A stretch of 64,000 nucleotides of DNA from Paenibacillus contaminans (GCF_003285015.1 NZ_QMFB01000013.1:206715-270714), one strand, 5' to 3'; positions 8,901 to 17,759 are shown, counted from the first letter of the stretch. Made by a program: numbers and translations. The notes: a model not told the origin generated them from the sequence alone.

Positions 8901-11900
8901 GTATTATGGGATATCGTATTTCTCATCCATTCATGGTTATGCGTATCCGTGTTACTCGTGGATTCTGGGTAACCGAGATCCGGGCTCAAATCGAGTCCGA
9001 AAGCGATCAGCCCCAAATTTAAATTATCGCTATGCCCGTGCGCATAGTTGCGTCCATAATACAGCCACAAATCCCGCAGCGTATTCGGACCGAGCGTCTC
9101 GATTCGTTCCTGGCGCTGCTGCTCGTCGAGAATCGCCAGCTCGAACAGTGCCATTTTGAAGCTTTTGGAGAGCGGGTTTTTGCCCGTATTCACAAATTCG
9201 ATCACATGCGTTCCCGCGCTTAGCTGACGAATACCGAACGTTTCGCGATCTTGACGAGTGCCGTAGAAATCGATCTCGCCTATCTCCTGTCCGTCGAGCT
9301 TTACATTGTAAATGCCGGAGCCGCCATACCAGATTGAGCGCTGCGGCTTAAGCAGCAGCTCGTAGCTGTCCGTTTGCGCCACGTCGAACGAGAATGCGAT
9401 CGAATCGCCGACAGCGGCGCCGGCAAATTCGAGCGCGCCACTCTTGATCGACGCGGATCTGTCCGGCGTCATCGAGACGATCGGGAGCATTTGGAGCGGA
9501 TAGCGCGTTCCCGTAATGTCCGCCGGGTTTTCCCCGTCGCGCAGCGCGGCGAAGCCATAACCCGTCATATTGATGCTGTCGAGCTTCAACAAGCCGTGTT
9601 CATCGATGGCCGCCTGAACATCGCCGACGATTTGCTCCGCATTTTGCGTAAAGATATCGCTATGCATACCGGCGGTGCTGTTATTGTTCATGAAATAGGC
9701 AAGCTGGGCATAGATCGGATCGCCATATTTCTGGAACGCTTTCAGCATTTGCGCCTGATCTATGAGAAGCCAAGGATTTCCCGCTTTGCTCGCATCGCCG
9801 ATGCCGGCTGTATAACGCTGCCCGAGAGTCAGCGGATAAATCGCCGAAAACATTTTGCGGAACTTGACATGATCATACAGATCGGCGCCGCTGTACCCGT
9901 CATAGCCGTCCAGAATGTCCGCCGCTTCCAAATAAGAGGACAGCCACAGCAGATTGTAAGCTGCCGAAGATTCGTTGCCCGCTCCGTCGTGATCCACCTC
10001 ATTGACGAAGGTGACGCCCATATTGCCGCCGGTTACGGAGTACGGAGGCCAGATCAAGCCGCCCGACTTGAAATTGAAGTCCATCCATTCCTTCGTTTCC
10101 GGGAACTTGTCGTAGACGACCGCAGCCATCGCCAGCGCGCTTTGGTGAACACCGTTATTGCCGTCCATTTGCGCGTTCTTAATGCCGGGATATACTTGTT
10201 CCACGATGCCGACTTCGATGTTTTTGCGAATGCCCGTAGCCGTGCTTTTGAGCGGCCCGAGGTCAAATTGCTGCGACTTCTCTTGCAAGAAGCCGATTAA
10301 CTGCGGATCGTCCATCATCGGGTAGAATGCGTCATACGCTCGCAATAAGTCTTTGACTAGGAAAGGCTCCCACATCATACCGACAGCTTTGCCGAGTCCT
10401 GTAAAACCGTGGGAGTTAAAATAATGCTCCATGCCATATACGGAAATGTCCTGACTTGGGTATACATCCGCGATCCGGTCCAGCAATACGGTCCCGGCAC
10501 GCGCGTATTTGATATCGCCGGTGTACAGGTAGGCGTCGCGCAGCGCTCCGAGCGCTATGCGCATTTCGCCTGTCCCATCCCACGCTCCCCAGAGCCAATG
10601 AACATAATAAGCGACGAACGTATAGTAGTTGCCGTGCTCGTCAATCCAGCCTCTGCCATCATCAACGCCCCAGGTTGGCCCTTTTTCGGGATACAGCGTA
10701 TTGACGAGGAAAGCCGGGTTTGCCAGCGTCCGGTCAAAAATGCCGTGTTCGTTCAACCCGCTTTCATAGTAGCTTTTGAAATCGTTCGTCGGAAACCGGT
10801 AGCCGCTGCTCGGATCGGTTATTTTCCACGGGTCGTTGATCGGGTCCAGAATATATGGGTAATTGCCGTACTTGTCGACCTCCTTGCCAGTAACGGGACT
10901 CCCCAGCTCCAGATTCACGGTGGCGCTTCTCGGCAAGCTTTGCGGCGGCACCAGATTCCACAAGAAATCCAAACCTTGCGCGATAAAAACATCCGCTTTG
11001 GCCACTGCGGCGTCCTTCATGCTTTTTGCCCAATCGTAACTGGCGATATTGTCGCGCGCATTCTGAATTTTGGCTGTCGTGTAGAGAGTGCTGCGGGTTT
11101 TCGCATTGATCAGCTCAATAACCTCGACGTTTAGACTCGCAGTAACCGTCTTTCCGCCATATTGGACGGTCGCGGTAATCGTCGTCTGGCCGATCCCGGT
11201 CGCTTCCAGCAGGCCGCTTTGCGCATTGACGGTCGCCACATTGCCATTCGCGCTTTGATAGCTGACTTGCAGCCCCGGGAAAAGCGCCTTCGAGCCGTCT
11301 GTCAAAAAGGTTTCGGTGCTCAGCTTGGCTCGCGAGCCGGTATACAGCACCGGGGAGTCCCACTTGATCGATGCGCTGCCGATTTCAAGCCCTCCCCCCG
11401 CAGGATCTATGATGAACTTAGTCGGATGCATATTGCGCCGAAACGATCCCGCCGTATGGCCGATCGCTTTGAAGGTCAGCTCATGCATGCCTGCTTGCAG
11501 TTCCATTGCGGCGAGCGTCCGCACTTCGCTCTCAAACTGGTCGGCCATCGTTACAGGGTCGTAAAAATCGAAGATGCCGATGGAACGGCCGTCGATAAAC
11601 AGCTCGCCGATGCCGCCCAGATCCATCAGTTGGCCTTGCAGCTGCACTTTATATAGGCCGTCGGCATTCACATGAAACCCGAACGAGCGCGCATGGCCGT
11701 CCGCATAAGCGGAAATGCTGATCAGCGTATCGTACAAATCAACCCCCGGCGTTTGACCGTACTGCTCGCCGATGAGATGCCATTCGGGCGTGCCCGGATT
11801 CAGGGTAAACTGGTTAAATAGAAACGTTTGTTTTTCAGGCTGCGGCTGCTGCACCGTAACCGGCAGGCTGGCCGTATACGTCGTTCCTTCGTATACGACG

Positions 11901-13420
11901 GTTGCGGTGATCGCCGTTTGGCCGACCCCGACCGCGCTCAGCAAGCCGGTTTGCGCATTAACCGTCGCTACTCCCGCATCGGCGCTGGCGTATGTCGTTT
12001 GCGCTCCGGCCAACCCCGCCCGGGTTTCGTCAGTCAAAATAGCTTCGACTCCAAGCTGCGCAGTCGTACCGACATATAGCGCGGGCGTATTCCACTTGAT
12101 CGCCACTTCTTCGATTCCGACCGAGCTTGTCAGCGGATCCAACATAAACTTGGTCGGATGCATGTTGCGGCGCGCCGATCCGGCTGTATGGCCGATCGCT
12201 TTAAACGTAAGCTCGTGAATTCCTGCATCCAATTGCATCACGCTGAGCGCTCTCGCTTCGCTTTCGAATTGGTCGGCCATCGTTACCGGATCATAAAAAT
12301 CGAAGATGCCGACCACTTGGCCGTCTACCGAAATTTCGCCGATGCCGCCCAGATCCATCAGCTGTCCCTGCATTTTGACGACGTAGTTGCCGGTCGCCGG
12401 CACGTTAAAAGCGAACGAGCGCGCATGGCCGTTTTGAAACGCGGAAATGCTGATCAGCGTATCGTATAAGTCCACCCCGGGCGTCTGACCGTACGGCTCG
12501 CCGATCAGGTGCCAATCGGGCGTGCCTGGACTAAGAGTAGATTGCCTGAACAGGTAGCTGACCGGGCTTAACTGCGGCGGCTGCACCGTAACCGGCAAAC
12601 TGGCCGTATACGTCGTTCCTTCGTATATGACGGTCGCGGTTATCGCCGTTTGACCGGCGCCGACCGCGGTCAGCAAGCCGGTTTGCGCGTCGACCGTCGC
12701 CACCCCGGTGTCAGCGCTGGCGTATGTCGTTTGCGCCCCCTGCAGAGCGGTTTTCGTTTGATCGGTCAGGACAGCCTCAACTCCGAGCTGCGAAGTCGTG
12801 CCAATCTGCAAGGCCTGCGCATTCCCCTTGATCGCCACCCCTTGCATGCCGACCGTCCCTGAAAGCGGATTCAAAATAAACTTGGTCGGATGCATATTAC
12901 GCCGCTCCGATCCAGCCGTATGACCGATCGCCTTGAACGTCAGCTCGTGCATCCCCGCTTCCAAATGCATCACGCTAAGCGCTCTCGCTTCGCTTTCGAA
13001 CTGATCGGCCATCGTAACCGGATCGTAAAAATCGAAGATGCCAATGGACTGGCCGTCTATCGAAATTTCGCCGATGCCGCCTAAATCCATCAGTTGCCCC
13101 TGCATTTTGACGACATAACTGCCCGAAGCGGGCACATTAAACCCGAACGAGCGCGCATGGCCGTCTTGAAAAGCCGAAATGCTGATCAGCGTATCGTACA
13201 AGTCAACCCCGGGTGTCTGACCGTACGGCTCGCCGATGAGATGCCATTCGGGTGTCCCTGGGTTCAGGGTGGACTGCTTAAACAAATAGACGGTAGGGGC
13301 CGGCGGTTCGTCCGCATACGAAATTTGAGGCCGTACGTCTAAAAGAGGCGAAAGCATAACGACAAGTGCCATTAATACAAGAAAGCATTTCGTTGGGACT
13401 GGATGCTTACGAAAGCTCAT
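5972..13420 (-). CDS. Giant SLH-anchored heparinase II/III-like polysaccharide lyase with three repeated binding modules
   Basis: 2,482 residues; AAGGAGG seven bases before the ATG. Signal peptide 1 to about 36. Three near-identical units (about 44-281, 288-524, 532-770) each combine a 145-residue beta-sandwich, probably carbohydrate-binding (WHLIGEPYGQTPGVDLYDT; NMHPTKF), with a Big_2 Ig-like domain. The toroid and beta-sheet of a heparinase II/III-type enzyme span about 780-1800, with YAHGHSDNLNL near 1457 and TISHNTVVVDG near 1505 matching the family His motifs. A further beta-sandwich (about 1330-1430) sits inside the enzyme. Then two Big_2 domains (about 1927-2097), a Gly/Ser/Asn linker, and three C-terminal SLH modules (about 2297-2475). 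It should cleave a uronate-containing polysaccharide at the wall. The substrate cannot be read from sequence. It follows the importer after 262 bases. Confidence 0.88.
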   Translation of the reverse strand: MSFRKHPVPTKCFLVLMALVVMLSPLLDVRPQISYADEPPAPTVYLFKQSTLNPGTPEWHLIGEPYGQTPGVDLYDTLISISAFQDGHARSFGFNVPASGSYVVKMQGQLMDLGGIGEISIDGQSIGIFDFYDPVTMADQFESEARALSVMHLEAGMHELTFKAIGHTAGSERRNMHPTKFILNPLSGTVGMQGVAIKGNAQALQIGTTSQLGVEAVLTDQTKTALQGAQTTYASADTGVATVDAQTGLLTAVGAGQTAITATVIYEGTTYTASLPVTVQPPQLSPVSYLFRQSTLSPGTPDWHLIGEPYGQTPGVDLYDTLISISAFQNGHARSFAFNVPATGNYVVKMQGQLMDLGGIGEISVDGQVVGIFDFYDPVTMADQFESEARALSVMQLDAGIHELTFKAIGHTAGSARRNMHPTKFMLDPLTSSVGIEEVAIKWNTPALYVGTTAQLGVEAILTDETRAGLAGAQTTYASADAGVATVNAQTGLLSAVGVGQTAITATVVYEGTTYTASLPVTVQQPQPEKQTFLFNQFTLNPGTPEWHLIGEQYGQTPGVDLYDTLISISAYADGHARSFGFHVNADGLYKVQLQGQLMDLGGIGELFIDGRSIGIFDFYDPVTMADQFESEVRTLAAMELQAGMHELTFKAIGHTAGSFRRNMHPTKFIIDPAGGGLEIGSASIKWDSPVLYTGSRAKLSTETFLTDGSKALFPGLQVSYQSANGNVATVNAQSGLLEATGIGQTTITATVQYGGKTVTASLNVEVIELINAKTRSTLYTTAKIQNARDNIASYDWAKSMKDAAVAKADVFIAQGLDFLWNLVPPQSLPRSATVNLELGSPVTGKEVDKYGNYPYILDPINDPWKITDPSSGYRFPTNDFKSYYESGLNEHGIFDRTLANPAFLVNTLYPEKGPTWGVDDGRGWIDEHGNYYTFVAYYVHWLWGAWDGTGEMRIALGALRDAYLYTGDIKYARAGTVLLDRIADVYPSQDISVYGMEHYFNSHGFTGLGKAVGMMWEPFLVKDLLRAYDAFYPMMDDPQLIGFLQEKSQQFDLGPLKSTATGIRKNIEVGIVEQVYPGIKNAQMDGNNGVHQSALAMAAVVYDKFPETKEWMDFNFKSGGLIWPPYSVTGGNMGVTFVNEVDHDGAGNESSAAYNLLWLSSYLEAADILDGYDGYSGADLYDHVKFRKMFSAIYPLTLGQRYTAGIGDASKAGNPWLLIDQAQMLKAFQKYGDPIYAQLAYFMNNNSTAGMHSDIFTQNAEQIVGDVQAAIDEHGLLKLDSINMTGYGFAALRDGENPADITGTRYPLQMLPIVSMTPDRSASIKSGALEFAGAAVGDSIAFSFDVAQTDSYELLLKPQRSIWYGGSGIYNVKLDGQEIGEIDFYGTRQDRETFGIRQLSAGTHVIEFVNTGKNPLSKSFKMALFELAILDEQQRQERIETLGPNTLRDLWLYYGRNYAHGHSDNLNLGLIAFGLDLSPDLGYPESTSNTDTHNHEWMRNTISHNTVVVDGTKQSQQWVGQPKQFDDRSIVKLIDVEGPEVYPQTELYKRTSAMIRVDRDNSYVVDFFRVKGGSEHHFSFHGAEGDVTVEGLTMTPQLTGTYEGPNVEYGQRPSDEHGTGSEYTGSGFHYLKNVERDEAPSSPFSVDWAVEDTWEVLSQPEDIHLRLTMLNDNDEVALADGVPSRTEIGNPESLKYMIAKRTGTNLESTFTSVIEPYKDARFVSSIESAVVKAGGAVASDMDVRAVKVTLENGRVDYIVSALDSDTTYTIDDKLQFKGSFGVYSEMNGQRVYGYVNDGTVLGLAGTPEIDEDFGSLSGTVADFTKLLQVNNEIIVNMDLQGHPASDLVNRMIYVENDDLRNAVYTIKGVTDLGDGQYSLDIGDTTLIRSYQDDDDFSAGFVYNLAAGAAFRIPLSFEKQAPAGIAASLNKAKLIVGETGQIAVSGKRLDGSAADLTGADFTFASDRTDLASVSANGVVTAHSAGEATITVQAAWQGLSFSTELAVTIEAANPGNELLSIRLDGAPASMNIGAAAQLSATAAYSDGAERDATADVLFESSRPEVASVSAGGKVTALRPGEASITVSLDGKTANAKVIVASPVVPEVPENSGNSGGSSSPNSGQNGGQPDENGNITIVLEEGKPEVSVKRNALTDAEQLTLIQGDASVKLSKDAIKRILQRLESSGTGGDQALQLSLTVVWGEAEELAIAAAGEQAQAVLTPASKVYDFQLLTGLEGEAFTSPVTVSITFDPQADAGLLGVYMIGENGELEYLGGTIKGGQIEAQLPRPGKVVVLAFDKSFDDVAPDHWAFRMLKEMAAAHMVDGVSPSNYEPSRDVTRAEFTAMLVRMLGLEAKEGERFADVDPAAWYAGIVSAAAAAGLVDGSGDATFAPERSITREEMVVMLVRAYGLKHGKPSPAGTSGFADRGQTSVWAQEALDAAAALELIGGRGDNRFVPQGLTNRAEAAQAIYNLLRSKASGGAE
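11111..13291 (-). repeat. Three tandem ~720-bp coding repeats inside the giant lyase
   Basis: Units at about 12578-13291, 11849-12559 and 11111-11827 encode the same module pair (binding sandwich plus Big_2). Long stretches are near-identical at DNA level, for example around GATCAGCGTATCGTA in all three. The first two units are closest, the third more diverged. Such repeats can expand or contract by recombination and can collapse in assembly. Confidence 0.85.
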
Positions 13421-13682
13421 CTATACTCCTCCTTGTACCGATTAAGATACGAAAATGAATGTTGAATCAGGACGATGCATTTCTTGAAGCCGCTTGGTTG
13501 GCCATCCCCCCTTCAAAATCATTGGCTGATTGAAGCAGGCGGCAGCTTTGTTTATTAGAAGCGCCTTATATAGCAGCCCGCCGCACGACCGGATCGGATC
13601 GTCGCCAATCGTTTTTGCGTCGCACGGCATGCTTCATCACACGGCTGATAGCGGTTTCATATCATGGCGTCATGCTTGCGGC

Positions 13683-14558
13683 TCACTCTTTAACCGCACC
13701 GAGCATGGCCCCTTTGACGAAAAAACGCTGCAAAAACGGGTAAACGATCAAGATCGGCAAAGTCGCGAACATAATGATACCGGCCTTCATCATCTCGGGG
13801 GTGGTGCTGCGGATCGCCTCGGCGCTCGCGTTTTGTATAACCCTCTGCGCCTGATCGTCCACAACCATATTCCGCAAAATGATCTGCAGCGGGAACAACC
13901 CGCGATCGCGAATATACATCAACGCTCCGAAATAGCTGTTCCATTGGTAGACCGCATGAAAAAGCGCGATTGTCGCGAGGACCGGCTTGGATAGAGGCAG
14001 CACGATCCGATAGTAGATTTTGAATTCGGAGCAGCCGTCGATTTTGGCCGATTCGAACAGTTCCTGCGATATCCCCTCGAAAAACGTCTTGATGATCAGC
14101 ACATAAAAAGCGCTCAGGGCATTCGGGACGATAAGGGCCCAAAGCGTATTTTTCAAGCCAAGCGAGCCGACAAGCAAATAGGTGGGAATAAGCGGCGCCG
14201 TAAAAACGAAGGTGACGACGATCGCTTTAAGCACGAAAGCCCTGCCCTTCATGCTTTTTCGCGAAAGGGAATACGACAGCGAGGAGCCGAGCAGCAGCGT
14301 CAGCGCCGTCCCCGCCAAAGTAATCCAAACGCTGACCCCCATCGCGCGCCAAATCGTCTGAAGGCCGAATATCGTCTCGTACACGTTCGTATTGAAGCCT
14401 TTGGGCCAAAACAATACCTGCTTGCTGTTCACATAAAGCGGGGAGCTGAACGAAACGGCCAGAAGGTGAATGAGCGGCGCAATCATCGTCAAGCCGATCA
14501 GGAAAAACACGATATTATTGACCGCTTGAAAAAGACGCTCCGATTTGTTGAAAACCAT
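13683..14558 (-). CDS. Sugar ABC permease, YtcP/MalG type, locus A
   Basis: 291 residues with six hydrophobic segments and the inner-membrane-component EAA loop ESAKIDGCSEF near 176, ending in the family tail FFVKGAMLGAVKE. It forms the channel with the LplB-type permease upstream and takes oligosaccharide from the lipoprotein at 15571-17142. AAGGAGG precedes the ATG and the gap from the upstream permease is 13 bases. No ATPase gene is nearby, so a shared MsmX-type ATPase is expected (known for this CUT1 subfamily; inferred here). Confidence 0.93.
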   Translation of the reverse strand: MVFNKSERLFQAVNNIVFFLIGLTMIAPLIHLLAVSFSSPLYVNSKQVLFWPKGFNTNVYETIFGLQTIWRAMGVSVWITLAGTALTLLLGSSLSYSLSRKSMKGRAFVLKAIVVTFVFTAPLIPTYLLVGSLGLKNTLWALIVPNALSAFYVLIIKTFFEGISQELFESAKIDGCSEFKIYYRIVLPLSKPVLATIALFHAVYQWNSYFGALMYIRDRGLFPLQIILRNMVVDDQAQRVIQNASAEAIRSTTPEMMKAGIIMFATLPILIVYPFLQRFFVKGAMLGAVKE

Positions 14559-14571
14559 TTCCTCACCTCCT

Positions 14572-15480
14572 TCAATATAGTCCGCTGCCGGTCAGTTGTT
14601 TGCTGAGCCTATTCAGACAAACGATCATGGTCAGCCCGATCAGCGATTTGAAAAGCCCGATGGCCGTAGTAAAGCTGAACTGCGCCCCCAGCAAGCCCGA
14701 CCGGTAAACATACGTATCGATCACTTCCCCGATCGGACGCACGAGCGGATTGAGCAAAACCAGCATCTGTTCTACATTCGTATCCAGTAAATTGCCGATT
14801 CCGAGCAGGAACAACGTGATAATCGCCGGCGATATCGAGGGCAGCGTGATGGACCACATTTGCCGCCAGCGTCCCGCTCCGTCTACGATTGCAGCTTCAT
14901 ACAGTTGAGGGTTGATCGCGCTCATGGCAGCCAAATAAATAATCATGCCCCAGCCGACCTCTTTCCAAATGCTCGACATCACGACCACGCCGCGGAAAAA
15001 GCTTTTATTCGTCATAAAGTCGACCGATTGCAGGCCGAGAAAACCGGTCAAGCGGTTTACCATTCCGTCGATAGACAGCAAATTGATAAAAATGCCGCCG
15101 ACGATGACCCAGGATAAAAAATGCGGCAAGTAGAGCAACGTCTGCACCGTCCGCTTGTATAAGCCGAACCGTATTTCATTTAGCAGTAAAGCCAGAAGCA
15201 GAGGTGCCGGGAAACCGAAAGCGATTTGATAAAAGCTGAGAATCATCGTATTTTTTAACAGATTGACAAATTCCTCGTATTGAAACATATAAATGAAATG
15301 CTTCCAGCCGACGAAGGAACTTCCCCAAACACCCTTGAAGAGGCTGTAATCCTGAAAAGCAATGACATTGCCAAGCAAAGGTCCGTATTTGAAAACGATA
15401 AAATATAAAATGCCCGGCATGGCGATAAGCCACAGCATCGAGGAGTCGCTGCTGCGCAGCTTCCTTATCTGTTCTTTCAA
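14572..15480 (-). CDS. Sugar ABC permease, LplB type, locus A
   Basis: 302 residues, six membrane segments, EAA motif EAAIVDGAGRW near 195. The start is a TTG at 15480 with GGCGG five bases upstream; an in-frame TAG a few codons above excludes a longer form. It pairs with the YtcP-type permease downstream. The 90-base gap from the binding-protein stop holds a hairpin (15514-15542). Confidence 0.92.
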   Translation of the reverse strand: MKEQIRKLRSSDSSMLWLIAMPGILYFIVFKYGPLLGNVIAFQDYSLFKGVWGSSFVGWKHFIYMFQYEEFVNLLKNTMILSFYQIAFGFPAPLLLALLLNEIRFGLYKRTVQTLLYLPHFLSWVIVGGIFINLLSIDGMVNRLTGFLGLQSVDFMTNKSFFRGVVVMSSIWKEVGWGMIIYLAAMSAINPQLYEAAIVDGAGRWRQMWSITLPSISPAIITLFLLGIGNLLDTNVEQMLVLLNPLVRPIGEVIDTYVYRSGLLGAQFSFTTAIGLFKSLIGLTMIVCLNRLSKQLTGSGLY

Positions 15481-15513
15481 TTCATCCGCCGCCTATCGTA
15501 GCCTGATTTGGGA

Positions 15514-15542
15514 GACCGGAGCGATCCTTGGACCGTCCGGCC
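15514..15542 (-). promoter_or_regulatory. Intercistronic hairpin between binding protein and permeases, locus A
   Basis: An imperfect stem of about ten base pairs around a TT loop, without a T-tract. The position fits a partial terminator or RNA-stabilising hairpin that lets the binding protein be made in excess of the permeases. Comparable hairpins lie at the same place in loci B and E. Confidence 0.45.
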
Positions 15543-15570
15543 GCCCGGGCAAAGCTGCCGCTTTCACCCT

Positions 15571-17142
15571 TTATTTTCTGAAAAAGCTTTTATGCCATTC
15601 CGTCGCCTGTTTGATCGCTTCGTCGCCGCCCCGGCGCTTCCATTCCTGCACGAATTTGTCGAACTCGGCGTCGATATCCACATCGCTTGTGATTACTTTG
15701 GCGAACATATCGAGCAGCAGCGTCGAGCCGCTCACGAAATTCGGCAGCAGCTCCGGTCTCGTTTTGAACGCCTCCGGAAGCGGCATGTACATCGAATCGG
15801 CCTCGATTTTGTATTTTTCGGAAATGGCGAAGCCGCGCTGCAGTTGTTCGGCGAACGGGCTTAATTTAATGGCCTCGTCATTGTTCACGCTGTGGCCCGT
15901 TACATTCGTGTTCACCTGGTAAGCGAACGATTCCATATTGTTGGCATTGTTCGGCGATGTCGGATCCCACTTCATTTTGCCGTCCACCATTTCATAGTTG
16001 TGGCCTTCCAGGCCGAACGTGTAAAATTTTTGCAGCTCCGGATCGCTCCAAGCTTTATCCAAAAATTGAATGACCTTCTCCGGATTTTTCGTCTTGGCGG
16101 GAATGATCCACACGTAATACATGCCCGTATTCGCAAGTCCTACGCCTTGTCCGCGAGGCCCCTTCGGAGGCTCGATGACGACCGGCTTCGCATCCGGCTG
16201 GCCGACGAATTGATCCGGCGCCCACATATTGGCCAGGTTGTCGACGTAGTGCAGCCAGCTGCCCGCTTTGCCGCTCGTGATGCCGGCCTGCCAATCCGCA
16301 TATTTATTCGTGATCGCATTCGGGTTGATGTAGCCTTTCTTGTACAGCATCCTCCAGAACGCCAGCGCATCTTTCATGTTAGGGGTAATGACGGACGGCA
16401 CGAACTGATCGCCTTGCATCACCCAATGGTTCATGGCAACGCCGAATTCATAGAAAAACATATCGCTGCTGCCCAGGTTCTCTCGCACATAAAAGCCGTA
16501 CTCGTCGTTCGGATCCCCATTCCCGTTCATATCCATCGTTTTCACTTTTTCGAAATAAGCGACCCAGTCATCCAGCGTAACCGGCATGCTCATTCCGGCT
16601 TTTTGCAGCCAATCCTCGCGAATGAACGGCACCGCAGTATGAGCATGAGGCACGAGTCCGGGAATCGCGTAAATTTTGCCGTTTTTGCTAATGCTCGGAT
16701 CCTTCCAAACCTTCTCGGGAATTTTCGCCTTCAGGTTCGGGCCGTATTTATCGATCAGCTCGTTCAGCTCCAGAATCGCTCCCTCTTCCGCAGCGCGAGC
16801 ATGGGCCGGCGAATCGAACGCGCCCGATTGCACCAAGTCGGCCAGCTCGCCGGATGCGAAGCGAAGCGTCAGCTGCGTCTGATAGTCGCCCCAATTCAGA
16901 AACTCGAATTCGAGATCCGTTCCGGTCAGTTCCTCTACTTTCTTCACATAGGCATTCTGATTCCAGTCCGATACGGTTTGCGTATATTCGGCGGGCGATG
17001 TCGTCAAAATGCTGATTTTCGGCTTCCCTGCCGGAGCGGCGGTTTCATTCTCTTTGATCTCCTTTTCGCCCGAACAAGCCGAAAGCAGCAGCGACATAAC
17101 CAACAAACCGGACACTGCGGCATGTTTCCGCTTACATTTCAT
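15571..17142 (-). CDS. Lipoprotein sugar-binding protein (LplA/LipO type), locus A
   Basis: 523 residues from the ATG at 17142, chosen because AAGGGGG lies eight bases upstream; an ATG seven codons earlier overlaps that site. A lipobox LLLSAC gives the lipidated Cys23. The mature part is an extracellular solute-binding family 1 protein with a calcium-loop-like DMNGNGDPNDEYG shared with the locus B protein. It should capture oligosaccharides released by the giant lyase and deliver them to the two permeases. Codons 3-8 overlap a cre-like sequence, and a 36-bp operator lies about 220 bases upstream. Confidence 0.93.
   Translation of the reverse strand: MKCKRKHAAVSGLLVMSLLLSACSGEKEIKENETAAPAGKPKISILTTSPAEYTQTVSDWNQNAYVKKVEELTGTDLEFEFLNWGDYQTQLTLRFASGELADLVQSGAFDSPAHARAAEEGAILELNELIDKYGPNLKAKIPEKVWKDPSISKNGKIYAIPGLVPHAHTAVPFIREDWLQKAGMSMPVTLDDWVAYFEKVKTMDMNGNGDPNDEYGFYVRENLGSSDMFFYEFGVAMNHWVMQGDQFVPSVITPNMKDALAFWRMLYKKGYINPNAITNKYADWQAGITSGKAGSWLHYVDNLANMWAPDQFVGQPDAKPVVIEPPKGPRGQGVGLANTGMYYVWIIPAKTKNPEKVIQFLDKAWSDPELQKFYTFGLEGHNYEMVDGKMKWDPTSPNNANNMESFAYQVNTNVTGHSVNNDEAIKLSPFAEQLQRGFAISEKYKIEADSMYMPLPEAFKTRPELLPNFVSGSTLLLDMFAKVITSDVDIDAEFDKFVQEWKRRGGDEAIKQATEWHKSFFRK
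17120..17139 (-). promoter_or_regulatory. cre-like site overlapping the first codons of the binding-protein gene
   Basis: Same 20-base sequence as 5277-5296, containing ATGTAAGCGGAAACA on the minus strand. Here it encodes the first residues after the start. CcpA sites inside early coding sequence are known in Bacilli; function here is inferred from the match and the duplication. Confidence 0.4.
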
Positions 17143-17174
17143 CACTATTTCCCCCTTATTCATGCTTCGAAGCG

Positions 17175-17256
17175 GTGCTCGGTCACACGTCGGCGGTCAA
17201 ACTTTCTTTCCGCACCGCGTGCGCCTCCCGGCGCGCGGTGCCATCGCGGACTCCGC
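17175..17256 (-). repeat. R4 leader repeat, copy A
   Basis: On the minus strand it has a GC-rich hairpin, CACCGCGCGCC with GGCGCACGCGGTG around loop GGGA, followed by GCGGAAAG and then GTTTGACCGCCGACGTGTG. The two modules are in the opposite order to copies B, C and D, as if cut from a tandem arrangement. Confidence 0.6.
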
Positions 17257-17363
17257 ACGAAGATAAATTTCAGTGTTCCGTCAATCTGTATGACGGAGGT
17301 AGAAACGCGCGTGCTGCCACCGCCTGATATCATGTATTATATAGATTATAGGAAACCCGCAAC

Positions 17364-17399
17364 ATGAAAGTATTTATACTTTCATGACTATTTTTAACT
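17364..17399 (-). promoter_or_regulatory. Operator upstream of binding-protein operon (36-bp motif, copy 2)
   Basis: Contains a perfect 11-bp dyad with a 2-base spacer (CATGAAAGTAT / ATACTTTCATG, 17363-17386), then TTTTTAACT. On the minus strand the -10 candidate TATAAT follows 12 bases downstream of the dyad, so the operator overlaps the -35 position as expected for an AraC-type activator. It aligns without gaps to 5364-5399. Confidence 0.65.
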
Positions 17400-17423
17400 G
17401 ATGTAAGCGGTATCGCAAATAAA

Positions 17424-17476
17424 TGCTTTCGAAGAAAGCGGCATTGTAAACATAAGCTGGATGAGCGCTTACATAA
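17424..17476 (+). repeat. R1 dispersed repeat, copy 3 (partial)
   Basis: Matches the internal insert of the long R1 form (GCTTTCGAAGAAAGCG then a CATAAGCT-like segment) and again ends at the T-tract of a terminator. The second-half hairpin is missing. It includes a cre-like GAGCGCTTACA at 17463-17473. Confidence 0.55.
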
Positions 17477-17511
17477 TAAAAAAAACCGTCCGGGAAGTTT
17501 ACCCAACGGTC
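17476..17511 (-). terminator. Rho-independent terminator, end of locus B
   Basis: On the minus strand ACCGTTGGG pairs with CCCGGACGGT (small bulge) and is followed by eight T. It lies about 250 bases after the stop at 17760, beyond the R5 dyad. Confidence 0.75.
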
Positions 17512-17646
17512 CTTTTGTGCGATGCGTTATTTAAGAATCGTTCTAATACGTCAAGTTGCAGCAATAAACTTGAATGTTGGCGCTCGATAGGTTTGCAACG
17601 AGTATCCAGGCGACCGTCAATTTCAAGACATCGCTGGCGAATCCAG

Positions 17647-17729
17647 CCTGAACGGATTAATAGCCAGGGGATGCCTCGAAGCGGCAGATCGAATCTGCTG
17701 CCGCAAGGCATCCCCCTTGCCGCAAAGTG
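17647..17729 (-). repeat. R5 REP-like dyad repeat, copy 1 (downstream of locus B lyase)
   Basis: A two-tier palindrome: GGGGATGCC pairs with GGCATCCCC outside, GCGGCAGAT with ATCTGCTGCCGC inside. It is about 80% identical in direct orientation to 22235-22316 on the other side of the lyase gene. No T-tract follows, so a stabilising or processing hairpin is more likely than a terminator. Confidence 0.75.
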
Positions 17730-17759
17730 TCTAGTTGCATGGCTGCTGCATGATGCAGC

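Larger units (their letters stand above)
17143..17646. other. Gene-free region between loci A and B
   Basis: Carries, left to right, an R4 repeat in the binding-protein leader (17175-17256), two TATAAT-like -10 candidates around 17340-17351, the 36-bp operator (17364-17399), a partial R1 copy (17424-17476), the locus B terminator (17476-17511) and an R5 dyad starting at 17647. The stretch at about 17512-17646 shows no feature I can support. Confidence 0.6.

Noticed and set aside
13442..13630. 62-codon minus-strand frame upstream of the giant lyase
   Set aside because: No ribosome binding site and no motif; it lies in the lyase leader.
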